DNA of 42,939 nucleotides from an uncultured Lachnospiraceae bacterium (lineage in GTDB: Bacteria; Bacillota; Clostridia; Lachnospirales; Lachnospiraceae): NCBI GenBank assembly GCA_900544445.1, contig UQVK01000023.1, positions 1-42,939 of the forward strand. Reading direction: 5' to 3'. This document shows positions 30,883-39,134 of this stretch, in pieces (position 1 is the first letter of the stretch; each line of letters begins with the position of its first letter). The position numbers were made by a program, and so were the translations under genes. A model generated the notes under the pieces. The model did not search any database. It had not been told where the DNA came from and was given only the letters and a program-made list of their open reading frames with translations.

Positions 30883-32160
30883 ATGAGAAAAGATACAGAA
30901 AACGAAATGGAACAGATCCAGAAGGGGCTGGAACGGTTTCTGGAGCGAGAGGTGGACGGGGTCAGGGAGGACTCCCGGTCGGAGGATGAGGAGGAGCTCT
31001 GGGAAGCGGACGCAGAGGATGGCGAAGAGGAATCGGATTTTTTCACGGAGGACGAAGAGGAGGATTCCTTCCGGGAGGAGGAAGATTTTTCTCGGGAGGA
31101 CGAAGAGGAAGTCCCTGTGGAAAAAAAGAAGATCTCCCGCAGGGAGGCAGAGGACAGGAGCATGGGAAGGCGCAGAGAGCAGAAAGAAGAGAATCAGAGC
31201 GGCAGAACCGGGAAGAAGAAAAAGCATTCCGGCCTGAAAAAGTTTCTTGTTTTCATATTGATCCTGCTGGTAATTTTTTTCGGCGGGCTGTATCTGGCAG
31301 TCGGAGTCGTATATGACCAGATGAATTACGAACAGAATGAAAGTGTGAGCGGCCCGTTAAAGGAGAACGGCGTGACGAGCGTGCTGCTGATTGGAAGCGA
31401 TTCCCGGACGTCAGGAACGGAAGGCCGGTCGGACGCCATGATCCTGATTACCATCAGCGACCGGACGAAGACGGTGCACATGACCTCGCTGCTGCGTGAT
31501 ATGTATGTGGAGATCCCCGGCTATGAGGGGAATCGTCTGAATGCGGCCTATGCCTATGGCGGCCCGGAGCTTCTGATGGAGACGATCAACCAGAATCTGG
31601 GTACGGAGGTTTATCACTATGCGGTGGTGAATTTTGAAGCCTTCGCGAATCTGGTGGACGCGGTCGGAGGCGTGGAACTGGAGCTGACCAATGAAGAGGT
31701 GCAGTGGGTGAACGCCTATCTGAACGAGTACAATGAACTCAGGGGCATGCCGATGGAAACGGATTATCTGGATACTTCGCTCTCCGGAAATATCCATCTG
31801 AACGGTGCGCAGGCGCTGGCCTACTGCAGAAACCGGTATATCGGCACGGACTTTGCACGCACCCAGAGGCAGAGGAACGTGCTTTCCGCCGTGTTGAGGA
31901 AGCTTCCCGGCGCGCTGATAACCAATCCGGGCGGGCTGATTAACGGCCTGTTCCCGAATCTGACCACCAACCTGACACAGGGGGAATGCATGCGGCTTGC
32001 GATGATGGCAGGAAAGCTCCTGACCTATGATATTGTGCAGGACAGCCTGCCGCTGGACGGAACCTATTCCAATGCGACCATCAGGGAAATGTCGGTGCTG
32101 CAGGTGGATTTTGATCAGAACAGGGCATATATCAGAAAGGAAATATACGGGGAGGAATAA
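30883..32160 (+). CDS. LytR-CpsA-Psr (LCP) family wall-polymer ligase with an acidic cytoplasmic extension
   Basis: The 425-residue protein has a cytoplasmic N-terminal region of about 118 residues that is extremely acidic (runs of Glu/Asp at about 27-90) and then basic (RRREQKE, KKKKHSG), a membrane segment at about 119-142 and an extracytoplasmic LCP domain. The LCP signatures are VTSVLLIGSDSR, the catalytic-site SLLRDMYVEIPG, YHYAVVNFEAFANLVDAVGGVEL, and ALAYCRNRYIGTDFARTQRQRNVL. LCP enzymes transfer undecaprenyl-linked polymers such as teichoic acids or capsule to peptidoglycan. The start at 30883 has AAGGAG eight bases upstream. The charged tail is far longer than usual for the family. 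Confidence 0.92.
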   Translation: MRKDTENEMEQIQKGLERFLEREVDGVREDSRSEDEEELWEADAEDGEEESDFFTEDEEEDSFREEEDFSREDEEEVPVEKKKISRREAEDRSMGRRREQKEENQSGRTGKKKKHSGLKKFLVFILILLVIFFGGLYLAVGVVYDQMNYEQNESVSGPLKENGVTSVLLIGSDSRTSGTEGRSDAMILITISDRTKTVHMTSLLRDMYVEIPGYEGNRLNAAYAYGGPELLMETINQNLGTEVYHYAVVNFEAFANLVDAVGGVELELTNEEVQWVNAYLNEYNELRGMPMETDYLDTSLSGNIHLNGAQALAYCRNRYIGTDFARTQRQRNVLSAVLRKLPGALITNPGGLINGLFPNLTTNLTQGECMRLAMMAGKLLTYDIVQDSLPLDGTYSNATIREMSVLQVDFDQNRAYIRKEIYGEE

Positions 32161-32224
32161 AAGACTGCGTTTCGCCCGTAGAGCCGGGAGAGCGGGAAGC
32201 GTAGTGGAAACGGAATAAATAAAT

Positions 32225-32261
32225 TTGCCGCTGTCGTCATACCATGTTATACTGGGGTATG
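32225..32261 (+). promoter_or_regulatory. Promoter of the beta-CASP gene with a flanking dyad
   Basis: TTGCCG at 32225-32230, 17 bp, TATACT at 32248-32253. CATACC at 32238-32243 and GGTATG at 32256-32261 form a dyad around the -10, so it could serve as an operator. Confidence 0.5.
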
Positions 32262-32305
32262 GGCAGTGGCATTTTTTTTAAGATCCAGAAATGGGAGGAA
32301 GGACT

Positions 32306-33913
32306 ATGAAGCTTGTTTTTGTCGGAGCGGATCATGAGGTAACGGGGAGCTGTCATTATCTGGAAGCGGCAGGGATACACATGCTGGTGGACAGGGGGAT
32401 GGAGCAGGGGATCAATCCCTTCGAGAATGCGCCGCTTCCAGTACCGGAAGCGCAGATCGACTATGTGTTTCTGACCCATGCGCATGTGGATCATTCGGGC
32501 ATGCTGCCTCAGCTGTATGCGAGAGGCTTCCGGGGACAGATTTTTGCGACGCGGGCGACGGCCCAGCTGTGTGACATCATGCTGCGTGACTGCGCGCACA
32601 TCCAGCAGCAGGAGGCGGAATGGAAGAGCAGGAAGGCGAAGCGGCATTCGGGTGCGGAGGTGTATGAGCCTCCCTATACGATGGAGGATGCGGAAGGCGC
32701 CATTTCCCTGCTGGTGCCCTGCGACTATCAGAAGGAAATCGAGGTCTGCGAGGGCGTCCGGATTCGTTTTACGGACATCGGGCACCTGCTGGGTTCGTCC
32801 AGCATTGAGGTGTGGCTGAAGGAGAACGGGATCGAGAGAAAGCTCTGTTTTTCCGGAGACGTGGGAAATCTCAACCAGCCGCTCATCCGGAATCCCCAGA
32901 AAACGGCGCAGGCGGACTATGTGATCATGGAGTCCACCTACGGGGACCGGCTGCATGAGACTGCGCGCCCCGACTATGTGAAGGATCTGGCGGGGCTTCT
33001 TCAGGAGACCTTCGACCGGGGCGGAAACGTGGTGATTCCTTCCTTTGCGGTGGGCAGGACCCAGGAGGTGCTGTATATCCTGCGGAAGATCAAGGAAGAA
33101 AACATGGTGACGGGCCACGGGAATTTCCCTGTCTACGTGGACAGCCCGCTGGCGGTGGAGGCCACGGAAATTTTTGAACGAAATGAATATGAGTGCTTTG
33201 ACGACGAGGCGATGGAGCTGGTGCGCCAGGGGATCAATCCGCTTTCCTTCCCCGGACTGAAGCTTTCCATCACCAGCGACGAGTCGAAGGCCATCAATTT
33301 TGACGAGACGCCGAAGGTGATCGTTTCCGCGTCGGGCATGTGCGAGGCCGGGCGGATCCGGCATCATCTGAAGCATAACCTCTGGCGGCCGGAATGCACG
33401 ATCCTGTTCGTGGGCTATCAGTCCGTCGGCACGCTGGGGCGGAAGATCCTGGAGGGCGCACAGGAAGTGAAGCTGTTCGGAGAGACGGTGGACGTGAGAG
33501 CCTCCATCGTGGCCTTTAAGGGAATGAGCGGACACGCGGATAAGAAGGGGCTGATCGGCTGGCTGTCCGGCTTAGAAGAGAAGCCGCTCCGGGTGTTCAT
33601 CGTGCATGGAGAGGATGCGGTCTGCACCTCTTTTGCGGAAGAACTGAGCCGTGAGCATGGATATCGGACCTATGCGCCCTACAGCGGCACCCGGTTTGAC
33701 CTGATTAATAATAGTTTTGAATATGAGGCGGAGCCGGTATGGCGTGAGAAGACCGCGAAGGCGCCGGCAGCAAAGAACAGCGTATACGCGAGGCTGGAGG
33801 CGGCCGGAGCGCGCCTGCTTGTGGTCATCCGGGACGCGAAGGGGATGGCGAACAAGGATCTCGCCCGGTTTGCGGATCAGATCAACGCGCTCTGCGACAA
33901 ATGGAAATTATAA
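32306..33913 (+). CDS. Metallo-beta-lactamase/beta-CASP family ribonuclease
   Basis: The 535-residue protein joins an MBL domain to a beta-CASP cap and an RNA-metabolising C-terminal region. Visible motifs are FLTHAHVDHSGMLP (motif 2), DIGHLLGSSSIEV (motif 3), FSGDVGNLNQPLI (motif 4), the beta-CASP IPSFAVGRTQEVLYIL and VIVSASGMCEAGRI, and GMSGHADKKGL. All metal ligands expected for this CPSF-73/YSH1-like bacterial group are present, so zinc-dependent RNA cleavage is likely, although the targets are unknown. The ATG at 32306 follows GGAGGAAGG; an ATG at 32291 lies before that SD and is rejected. It has its own promoter. Confidence 0.9.
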   Translation: MKLVFVGADHEVTGSCHYLEAAGIHMLVDRGMEQGINPFENAPLPVPEAQIDYVFLTHAHVDHSGMLPQLYARGFRGQIFATRATAQLCDIMLRDCAHIQQQEAEWKSRKAKRHSGAEVYEPPYTMEDAEGAISLLVPCDYQKEIEVCEGVRIRFTDIGHLLGSSSIEVWLKENGIERKLCFSGDVGNLNQPLIRNPQKTAQADYVIMESTYGDRLHETARPDYVKDLAGLLQETFDRGGNVVIPSFAVGRTQEVLYILRKIKEENMVTGHGNFPVYVDSPLAVEATEIFERNEYECFDDEAMELVRQGINPLSFPGLKLSITSDESKAINFDETPKVIVSASGMCEAGRIRHHLKHNLWRPECTILFVGYQSVGTLGRKILEGAQEVKLFGETVDVRASIVAFKGMSGHADKKGLIGWLSGLEEKPLRVFIVHGEDAVCTSFAEELSREHGYRTYAPYSGTRFDLINNSFEYEAEPVWREKTAKAPAAKNSVYARLEAAGARLLVVIRDAKGMANKDLARFADQINALCDKWKL

Positions 33914-33924
33914 ACCGGAGCACG

Positions 33925-33971
33925 GCGCGAACTTTCGTTCGCGCTGGAATGATAGGGCCGCCTGCGGCGGC
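33925..33971. repeat. Two perfect hairpins before the thyA ribosome binding site
   Basis: GCGCGAAC-4-GTTCGCGC (33925-33944) and GCCGCC-TGC-GGCGGC (33957-33971) sit in the 69-bp gap before thyA. The second is identical to the hairpin in the first glyA-leader repeat and is followed by GTGGAGG, the thyA SD. Confidence 0.75.
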
Positions 33972-33982
33972 GTGGAGGAAAT

Positions 33983-34831
33983 ATGAGTCTGGCAGACATT
34001 ACTTTCATCAATATGTGTAAGGACATCCTGGAAAACGGAACGAGCACGGAGGGGGAGAAGGTCCGGCCGAAGTGGCCGGACGGAACGCCCGCCTATACGA
34101 TTAAAAAATTCGGGGTGGTGAACCGGTACGATCTCTCAAAGGAGTTTCCGATTCTGACGCTGCGGCGGACCGCGTTAAAGAGCGCCACCGATGAAATGCT
34201 CTGGATCTGGCAGCAGAAGTCCAACAACATCCACGATCTGCACAGCCATATCTGGGATGAGTGGGCGGACGAGGACGGCTCCATCGGAAAGGCTTACGGG
34301 TATCAGCTGGGCGTGAAGCACCAGTACAAGGAAGGGATGATGGATCAGGTGGACCGGGTGCTTTATGATCTGAAGCACAATCCCTTCAGCCGCCGGATTC
34401 TGACGAATATCTATGTGCATCAGGATCTGCATGAGATGAATCTCTATCCCTGTGCTTACAGCATGACGTTCAACGTGACGCAGAAGAAGGGAGAGGACAG
34501 GCTTACACTGAATGCGATTCTGAACCAGCGTTCGCAGGATGTGCTTGCGGCGAACAACTGGAACGTGGTACAGTATGCGGTGCTGATGCACATGATCGCC
34601 CAGGTGTGCGACATGAACGTGGGCGAGCTGGTGCATGTGATTGCGGACGCGCATATTTATGACAGGCATATTCCGATCATTCAGGAGCTGATTGCAAGAA
34701 CGCCCTACCCGGCGCCGAAATTCTGGCTGAATCCGGAGGTAAAGGATTTCTATCAGTTCACCAGGAATGACGTGCGGGTGGACGATTATGTGACGGGAGA
34801 GCAGATCCGGGATATTCCGATTGCGATTTAG
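33983..34831 (+). CDS. thyA: Thymidylate synthase (ThyA), divergent Clostridial type
   Basis: The 282-residue protein is a ThyA-type synthase: KFGVVNRYDLSKEFPILTLRR at the N-terminus, GKAYGYQLG, NPFSRRILTNIYV, NQRSQDVLAANNWNVVQYA and HVIADAHIYDRHI. It makes dTMP from dUMP and methylene-THF. The catalytic cysteine is Cys157 in LYPCAYSM, where the usual PCH motif reads PCA, and the usual GLPFNI reads ANNWNV. These differences are a known look of a Firmicute subgroup rather than decay; the frame is intact. folA follows 38 bp later, which recycles the dihydrofolate that ThyA releases. Confidence 0.93.
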   Translation: MSLADITFINMCKDILENGTSTEGEKVRPKWPDGTPAYTIKKFGVVNRYDLSKEFPILTLRRTALKSATDEMLWIWQQKSNNIHDLHSHIWDEWADEDGSIGKAYGYQLGVKHQYKEGMMDQVDRVLYDLKHNPFSRRILTNIYVHQDLHEMNLYPCAYSMTFNVTQKKGEDRLTLNAILNQRSQDVLAANNWNVVQYAVLMHMIAQVCDMNVGELVHVIADAHIYDRHIPIIQELIARTPYPAPKFWLNPEVKDFYQFTRNDVRVDDYVTGEQIRDIPIAI

Positions 34832-34869
34832 GATACTGAAAAACTGGAATGGAAAGGAAGGCTGCAAAG

Positions 34870-35373
34870 ATGAATCTGATAGTTGCTGTGGATGAAAACT
34901 GGGCGATTGGCTGCCGGGGAAACCTTCTGGTGCGCATCCCTGCGGATCACAAGATGTTCCGTCAGGAAACGCTGGGGAAGGTGGTTGTGCTTGGACGCAA
35001 AACCATGGATACCTTTCCCGGCGGGCTGCCGCTTGCGGGCCGGACAAACATTGTCCTGAGCGCGAATCCGGATTACCGGGTGAAGGACGCCGTGGTGGTG
35101 CATTCGGTGGAGGAGCTTCTGGAAGAACTGAAAAAATACGCGGATGAAAACATTTACGTGATCGGCGGAGAGAGTGTGTACAGGCAGCTTCTTCCCTACT
35201 GCGATACCGCTCATGTGACGAAGATCGACCGGGCTTATGAGGCGGATGCCTGGTTCCCGGATCTGGATGCGGATGAAGCGTGGGAAATTGCCGCCGAGAG
35301 CGACGAGATGTGTTATTTTGACACCACTTATCATTTCCTGAAATATGTCAGAAAGGCGCAGGCGACGCAATGA
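34870..35373 (+). CDS. folA: Dihydrofolate reductase
   Basis: The 167-residue protein is a standard chromosomal DHFR: NLIVAVDENWAIGCRGNLLVRIPADHKMF with the catalytic acidic Asp26, VVVLGRKTMDTFPGGLPLAGRTNIVLS for NADPH binding, and IYVIGGESVYRQLLPYCD. It regenerates tetrahydrofolate after thymidylate synthesis. I chose the ATG at 34870 with GGAAGG upstream; an ATG at 34849 would add seven untypical residues. The stop overlaps the corA start (ATGA), so corA translation is coupled. Confidence 0.95.
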   Translation: MNLIVAVDENWAIGCRGNLLVRIPADHKMFRQETLGKVVVLGRKTMDTFPGGLPLAGRTNIVLSANPDYRVKDAVVVHSVEELLEELKKYADENIYVIGGESVYRQLLPYCDTAHVTKIDRAYEADAWFPDLDADEAWEIAAESDEMCYFDTTYHFLKYVRKAQATQ

Positions 35374-36311
35374 TCAAAAGGTATATGACAGATCGGAACA
35401 TCATTCATGAGGTGGATGAATTCCAGCCGGGCATCTGGGTGGCGCTGACCGCCCCAACGGCAGAGGAATGCAGTCTTGTGGCGGAAACCTACGAAATCGA
35501 TCCGGCGGACGTGAGGGCGGCGCTGGATGATGAGGAAAGCTCACGTGTGGATGTGAGCAACGAGTATTCGCTGATTCTGTTCGACATTCCCACCATTGAA
35601 TACAGACATAAACGGGAGGCTTATACCACCATCCCGCTGGGCCTGATCCTGATAGACGAGACGCTGATTACGGTCTGCGGGGAGGAAACGCCGGTTCTGA
35701 AGGCCTTTACGCAGAATCTGGTGAAGGAGTTCAGCACGAAAAAGCAGGTCCGGTTTATCTATCAGATTTTCTGGCGCACCTGCCTGCTGTATCAGTCTTA
35801 CCTGCGCATTGTGGACCGCAGGCGGAAGGAAATTGAAGAACACATCGGCAATGATACGGAGGACGTGGATCTGATCGATCTGCACGAACTGGAATCCAAC
35901 CTGGTGTACTTCGACACCTCCCTTCGGGCGAATAAGGTGGTGTTTGAACGTCTGGTGCGTTACAACCGGATCAAAAAGTATCCGGAGGATCAGGAGCTTT
36001 TAGAGGATGTGGTGGTGGAAAATCAGCAGGCTATCGAGATGACCCAGATCTACCGGGACATCATCAAGGGGACCAGGGAGCTGTTAAGCTCCGTCAGCGA
36101 CAACCGCCTGAATACCGCCATGAAATATCTGGCCTCCATCACCATCGTCATGGCAATTCCCACCATCATCTCCGGAATCTACGGAATGAACGTGGAGGAA
36201 AAGTGGATGCCTCTTTCAAATACGCCCTTCGGTTTCGGCATTATCTGCGTGGTGATCCTCCTCATCTGCATCATTGCCATCCGCATCCTGCGCAAGAGGA
36301 AGATGCTGTAA
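35370..36311 (+). CDS. corA: CorA-family divalent cation transporter
   Basis: The 313-residue protein has a long acidic soluble N-terminal domain, a coiled helical stalk (IEEHIGNDTEDVDLIDLHELESN and following), and two C-terminal membrane segments. The signature YGMN is at residues 271-274 at the end of the first of them. CorA channels import magnesium, and some members carry cobalt or zinc instead. The coupling to folA is unusual functionally, but such adjacency occurs in Clostridia. An intact GMN motif supports a working channel. Confidence 0.93.
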   Translation: MIKRYMTDRNIIHEVDEFQPGIWVALTAPTAEECSLVAETYEIDPADVRAALDDEESSRVDVSNEYSLILFDIPTIEYRHKREAYTTIPLGLILIDETLITVCGEETPVLKAFTQNLVKEFSTKKQVRFIYQIFWRTCLLYQSYLRIVDRRRKEIEEHIGNDTEDVDLIDLHELESNLVYFDTSLRANKVVFERLVRYNRIKKYPEDQELLEDVVVENQQAIEMTQIYRDIIKGTRELLSSVSDNRLNTAMKYLASITIVMAIPTIISGIYGMNVEEKWMPLSNTPFGFGIICVVILLICIIAIRILRKRKML

Positions 36312-36349
36312 GGTTTTTGCGGTTCGTGCATTTTTATGCAAAAAAAACT

Positions 36350-36377
36350 TTGACGCACACGGAAATGGTGCTATAAT
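36350..36377 (+). promoter_or_regulatory. Promoter of the aminotransferase gene
   Basis: TTGACG at 36350-36355 and a consensus TATAAT at 36372-36377 with a 16-bp spacer, about 58 bp before the start. No T-box core is visible in the short leader. Confidence 0.7.
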
Positions 36378-36434
36378 AACAGACGATATAAAGTAGTTTA
36401 ATGATGCATCAGATTGAAGTGTGGAAAGTGAGGA

Positions 36435-37469
36435 ATGAGAAAAGTGGAAAAGAAAAACATCGACTGGGCCAATCTTGGCTTTGGCTATATGGTAACGGAC
36501 AAGCGCTATGTCTCCAACTATAAGAACGGCGCCTGGGATGAAGGAACTCTGACGGATGATGCGCAGGTTGTGCTGAATGAGTGCGCGGGAATTCTGCAGT
36601 ACTGCCAGGAGGTCTTCGAAGGCCTGAAGGCATATACGACGGAGAATGGCCACATCGTCACTTTCCGCCCCGATCTGAATGCGGAGCGCATGATTGACAG
36701 CGCGAAGAGGCTGGAAATGCCGCCTTTTCCGAAGGAGAGATTCCTGGAAGCCATCGACCGGGTGGTGGCGGCGAACGCAGCATGGGTACCTCCTTACGGA
36801 AGCGGAGCGACGCTGTATATCCGTCCCTATATGTTTGCAAGCTCTTCAGTTATCGGCGTAAAGCCTGCTGAGGAATATCAGTTCCGCGTGTTCGTCACTC
36901 CCGTAGGACCTTATTTCAAGGGCGGCGCGAAGCCCATCACGCTGTGCGTCAGCGATTTTGACCGGGCGGCACCGCACGGAACGGGCCACATCAAGGCGGG
37001 ACTGAACTACGCGATGAGCCTGCATGCCTGCGTGACCGCGCATGCCAACGGCTTTGACGAGAATCTGTTCCTGGATCCGGCCACGAGAACCTACGTGGAG
37101 GAGACGGGAGGAGCCAACTTCCTGTTCGTGGATAAGGAGGGAAAAGTAGTGATTCCCAAATCAGGAAGCATCCTTCCTTCCATCACCAGACGTTCTCTGG
37201 TAGTGGTTGCGAGAGATATCCTCGGCATGGAAGTGGAGGAGCGTCCTGTGAAGCTGGAGGAGCTGAAGGATTTTGCGGAGTGCGGTCTGTGCGGCACCGC
37301 CGCGGTGCTCAGCCCTGTGGGCAAGATTGTGGATCATGGGAAGGAAATCTGTTTCCCGAGCGGCATGGACGAGATGGGGCCGGTGGTCAAAAAGCTGTAC
37401 GACACCCTGACCGGAATCCAGATGGGCCGGATCGAGGGACCGGAAGGCTGGGTGAGAAGAATTCTCTGA
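36435..37469 (+). CDS. ilvE: Branched-chain amino acid aminotransferase
   Basis: The 344-residue protein is a fold-type IV PLP aminotransferase of the BCAT2-like bacterial group: NIDWANLGFGYMVTDKRYV at the start, VFEGLKAY, RPYMFASS, the GTGHIKAGLNYAMSL motif with the PLP Lys187, and the EETGGANFLFV and SITRRSLVVVARD segments. It interconverts leucine, isoleucine and valine with their keto acids. A GTG at 36444 (giving MEKKNIDW) is a strong alternative start because relatives begin there and the GAGGA SD is better spaced for it. It is a single-gene unit with its own promoter and terminator. Confidence 0.93.
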   Translation: MRKVEKKNIDWANLGFGYMVTDKRYVSNYKNGAWDEGTLTDDAQVVLNECAGILQYCQEVFEGLKAYTTENGHIVTFRPDLNAERMIDSAKRLEMPPFPKERFLEAIDRVVAANAAWVPPYGSGATLYIRPYMFASSSVIGVKPAEEYQFRVFVTPVGPYFKGGAKPITLCVSDFDRAAPHGTGHIKAGLNYAMSLHACVTAHANGFDENLFLDPATRTYVEETGGANFLFVDKEGKVVIPKSGSILPSITRRSLVVVARDILGMEVEERPVKLEELKDFAECGLCGTAAVLSPVGKIVDHGKEICFPSGMDEMGPVVKKLYDTLTGIQMGRIEGPEGWVRRIL

Positions 37470-37491
37470 TCCGCAGGGAATCTGTGAGACA

Positions 37492-37530
37492 GGCGCCTGC
37501 GGGCAGCATGCAGAAGCTGCGGCGGGCGCC
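37492..37530. repeat. Large GC-rich hairpin downstream of ilvE
   Basis: GGCGCC (37492-37497) with GGCGCC (37525-37530) and, inside, GCAGC (37503-37507) with GCTGC (37516-37520) around an 8-base loop. It lies between the ilvE stop and the terminator; no T-run follows it. Confidence 0.45.
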
Positions 37531-37560
37531 ATGTCAAAAAGAATCTGCATTTTCACAGAC

Positions 37561-37599
37561 AGGAGGGAGAGCCGGAGAAGGGCTGTTCCTCCTTTTTTT
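37561..37599 (+). terminator. Intrinsic terminator downstream of ilvE
   Basis: AGGAGGGAGAGCC pairs imperfectly with GGGCTGTTCCTCCT and is followed by seven T. Confidence 0.8.
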
Positions 37600-37605
37600 C
37601 GGCCG

Positions 37606-37663
37606 TTGGCAGGCGGTAAGGAAGTGTGATATAATGAGCGCGGGCCGGCTCTGACGGGCCGGC
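37606..37663 (+). promoter_or_regulatory. Promoter and leader hairpin of the FAD oxidoreductase gene
   Basis: TTGGCA at 37606-37611, 18 bp, and an extended consensus -10 TGATATAAT ending at 37635. GCCGGC at 37644-37649 and again at 37658-37663 can pair to form a hairpin at the very start of the transcript, just before the AAGGAAG SD. Confidence 0.6.
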
Positions 37664-37688
37664 AGATGGCGAAAAGGAAGATTTTAAT

Positions 37689-39134
37689 ATGGCAGAAAAG
37701 TATGACGTAATCATCATCGGAGCAGGTCCGGGAGGCATTTTCTGTGCCTACAGGCTGCTGGAGAAGAGAAAAGAACTGAAGGTACTCATGATAGAGAAGG
37801 GAAGGCCCATCGAGAAGCGGGTCTGCCCCAAAAGAAAAACGGGCGTATGCGCGGGCTGTCATCCATGCGCCATCACAACGGGATTTGCAGGGGCCGGCGC
37901 TTTTTCGGATGGAAAGCTCTCCCTGTCTCCGGACGTGGGCGGAAATCTGCCGCAGATCCTCGGCTATGAGCGGACGAAGGAGCTGATCGGGGAATCGGAC
38001 GACATCTATCTGAAGTTCGGCGCGGACACGAAGGTATACGGTGTGGATAAGGAGAAGGAGATCCGGAAGATCCGGCGGAAGGCGATTAACGCGAACCTGA
38101 AGCTGGTGGAATGTCCGATCCGGCATCTGGGAACGGAAGAGGGATATAAGATTTATTCCCGTCTCCAGCAGCATCTCATGGAGGAGGGCGTTTCCATGCG
38201 TTTCAACACCATGGTGAGGGAAATCCTGGTGGAAGAGGGACGCGCTCAGGGCGTGGTGACGGATGCGGGAGAAACCTTCCTCGCGGACGAAGTGGTCTGC
38301 GCGGTGGGCCGCGAAGGCGCGGACTGGTTCAAGGACAAATGCCATGAGATCGGGATTGAGACGGTTCCGGGAACGGTGGATATCGGCGTGCGCGTGGAGG
38401 TGCGGGACGAGGTCATGCAGTTTCTGAATGAAAATCTCTACGAGGCCAAGCTGGTTTTCTATACCCCGACCTTTGACGACAAGGTGCGCACCTTCTGCAC
38501 GAATCCCTCCGGCGAGGTGGCTGCGGAATATTATGACGGCGGGCTTGCCGTGGTGAACGGCCATGCCTATAAGGCGCAGGAATATAAAACGGAAAACACC
38601 AATTTTGCGCTGCTGGTTTCCAAGAATTTCACCAGACCCTTCAGCACGCCCATCGAGTATGGGAGAAAGATCGCAGAGCTGTCCAACATGCTCTGCGGCG
38701 GAAAGATTCTGGTACAGACCTACGGAGACTTCAAGCGGGGAAGAAGGACCACGGAGGAGCGTCTGTGCCGCAACAATCTGATCCCTACCCTGAAGGATGC
38801 GGTTCCAGGAGACCTTTCCCTGGTGTTCCCGCACCGCATTATGGTGGATATTGAGGAGATGATCCGGGCGCTGGATAAGGTGACGCCGGGAATTGCGAGC
38901 GATGAGACGCTTCTGTACGGCGTGGAGGTGAAATTTTATTCCAACCGGGTGGTGGTGGATCAGGATTTTGAAACGAGCATCAAGGGGCTCCGGGCCATCG
39001 GGGATGGCGCCGGTGTGACCAGGGGGCTGCAGCAGGCCTCTGCGAACGGGCTGAGTGCGGCGGAAAGCATTCTGAAGAGATTCGGCACGGACAAACAGGC
39101 GGCATGCGGTACTTCGGGAGGAAGATATGAATAA
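37689..39134 (+). CDS. FAD-dependent oxidoreductase of the COG2509 type
   Basis: The 481-residue protein has an N-terminal dinucleotide-binding motif VIIIGAGPGGIFCAYRLL, a Cys-rich segment at about residues 45-60 (VCPKRKTGVCAGCHPC), GAGAFSDGKLSLSPDVGG, and a C-terminal FAD motif RAIGDGAGVTRGLQQASANGLSAAE. This matches an uncharacterised family of FAD-dependent dehydrogenases common in anaerobes. The four closely spaced cysteines are typical of that family and could bind a metal or act in redox chemistry. No substrate is known to me. The last codons overlap the PpiC gene start by 8 bp. Confidence 0.85.
   Translation: MAEKYDVIIIGAGPGGIFCAYRLLEKRKELKVLMIEKGRPIEKRVCPKRKTGVCAGCHPCAITTGFAGAGAFSDGKLSLSPDVGGNLPQILGYERTKELIGESDDIYLKFGADTKVYGVDKEKEIRKIRRKAINANLKLVECPIRHLGTEEGYKIYSRLQQHLMEEGVSMRFNTMVREILVEEGRAQGVVTDAGETFLADEVVCAVGREGADWFKDKCHEIGIETVPGTVDIGVRVEVRDEVMQFLNENLYEAKLVFYTPTFDDKVRTFCTNPSGEVAAEYYDGGLAVVNGHAYKAQEYKTENTNFALLVSKNFTRPFSTPIEYGRKIAELSNMLCGGKILVQTYGDFKRGRRTTEERLCRNNLIPTLKDAVPGDLSLVFPHRIMVDIEEMIRALDKVTPGIASDETLLYGVEVKFYSNRVVVDQDFETSIKGLRAIGDGAGVTRGLQQASANGLSAAESILKRFGTDKQAACGTSGGRYE

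Noticed and set aside
33914..33982. Tetrahydrofolate riboswitch before thyA-folA
   Set aside because: The gap is only 69 bp and is filled by two simple hairpins; there is no room for the aptamer.
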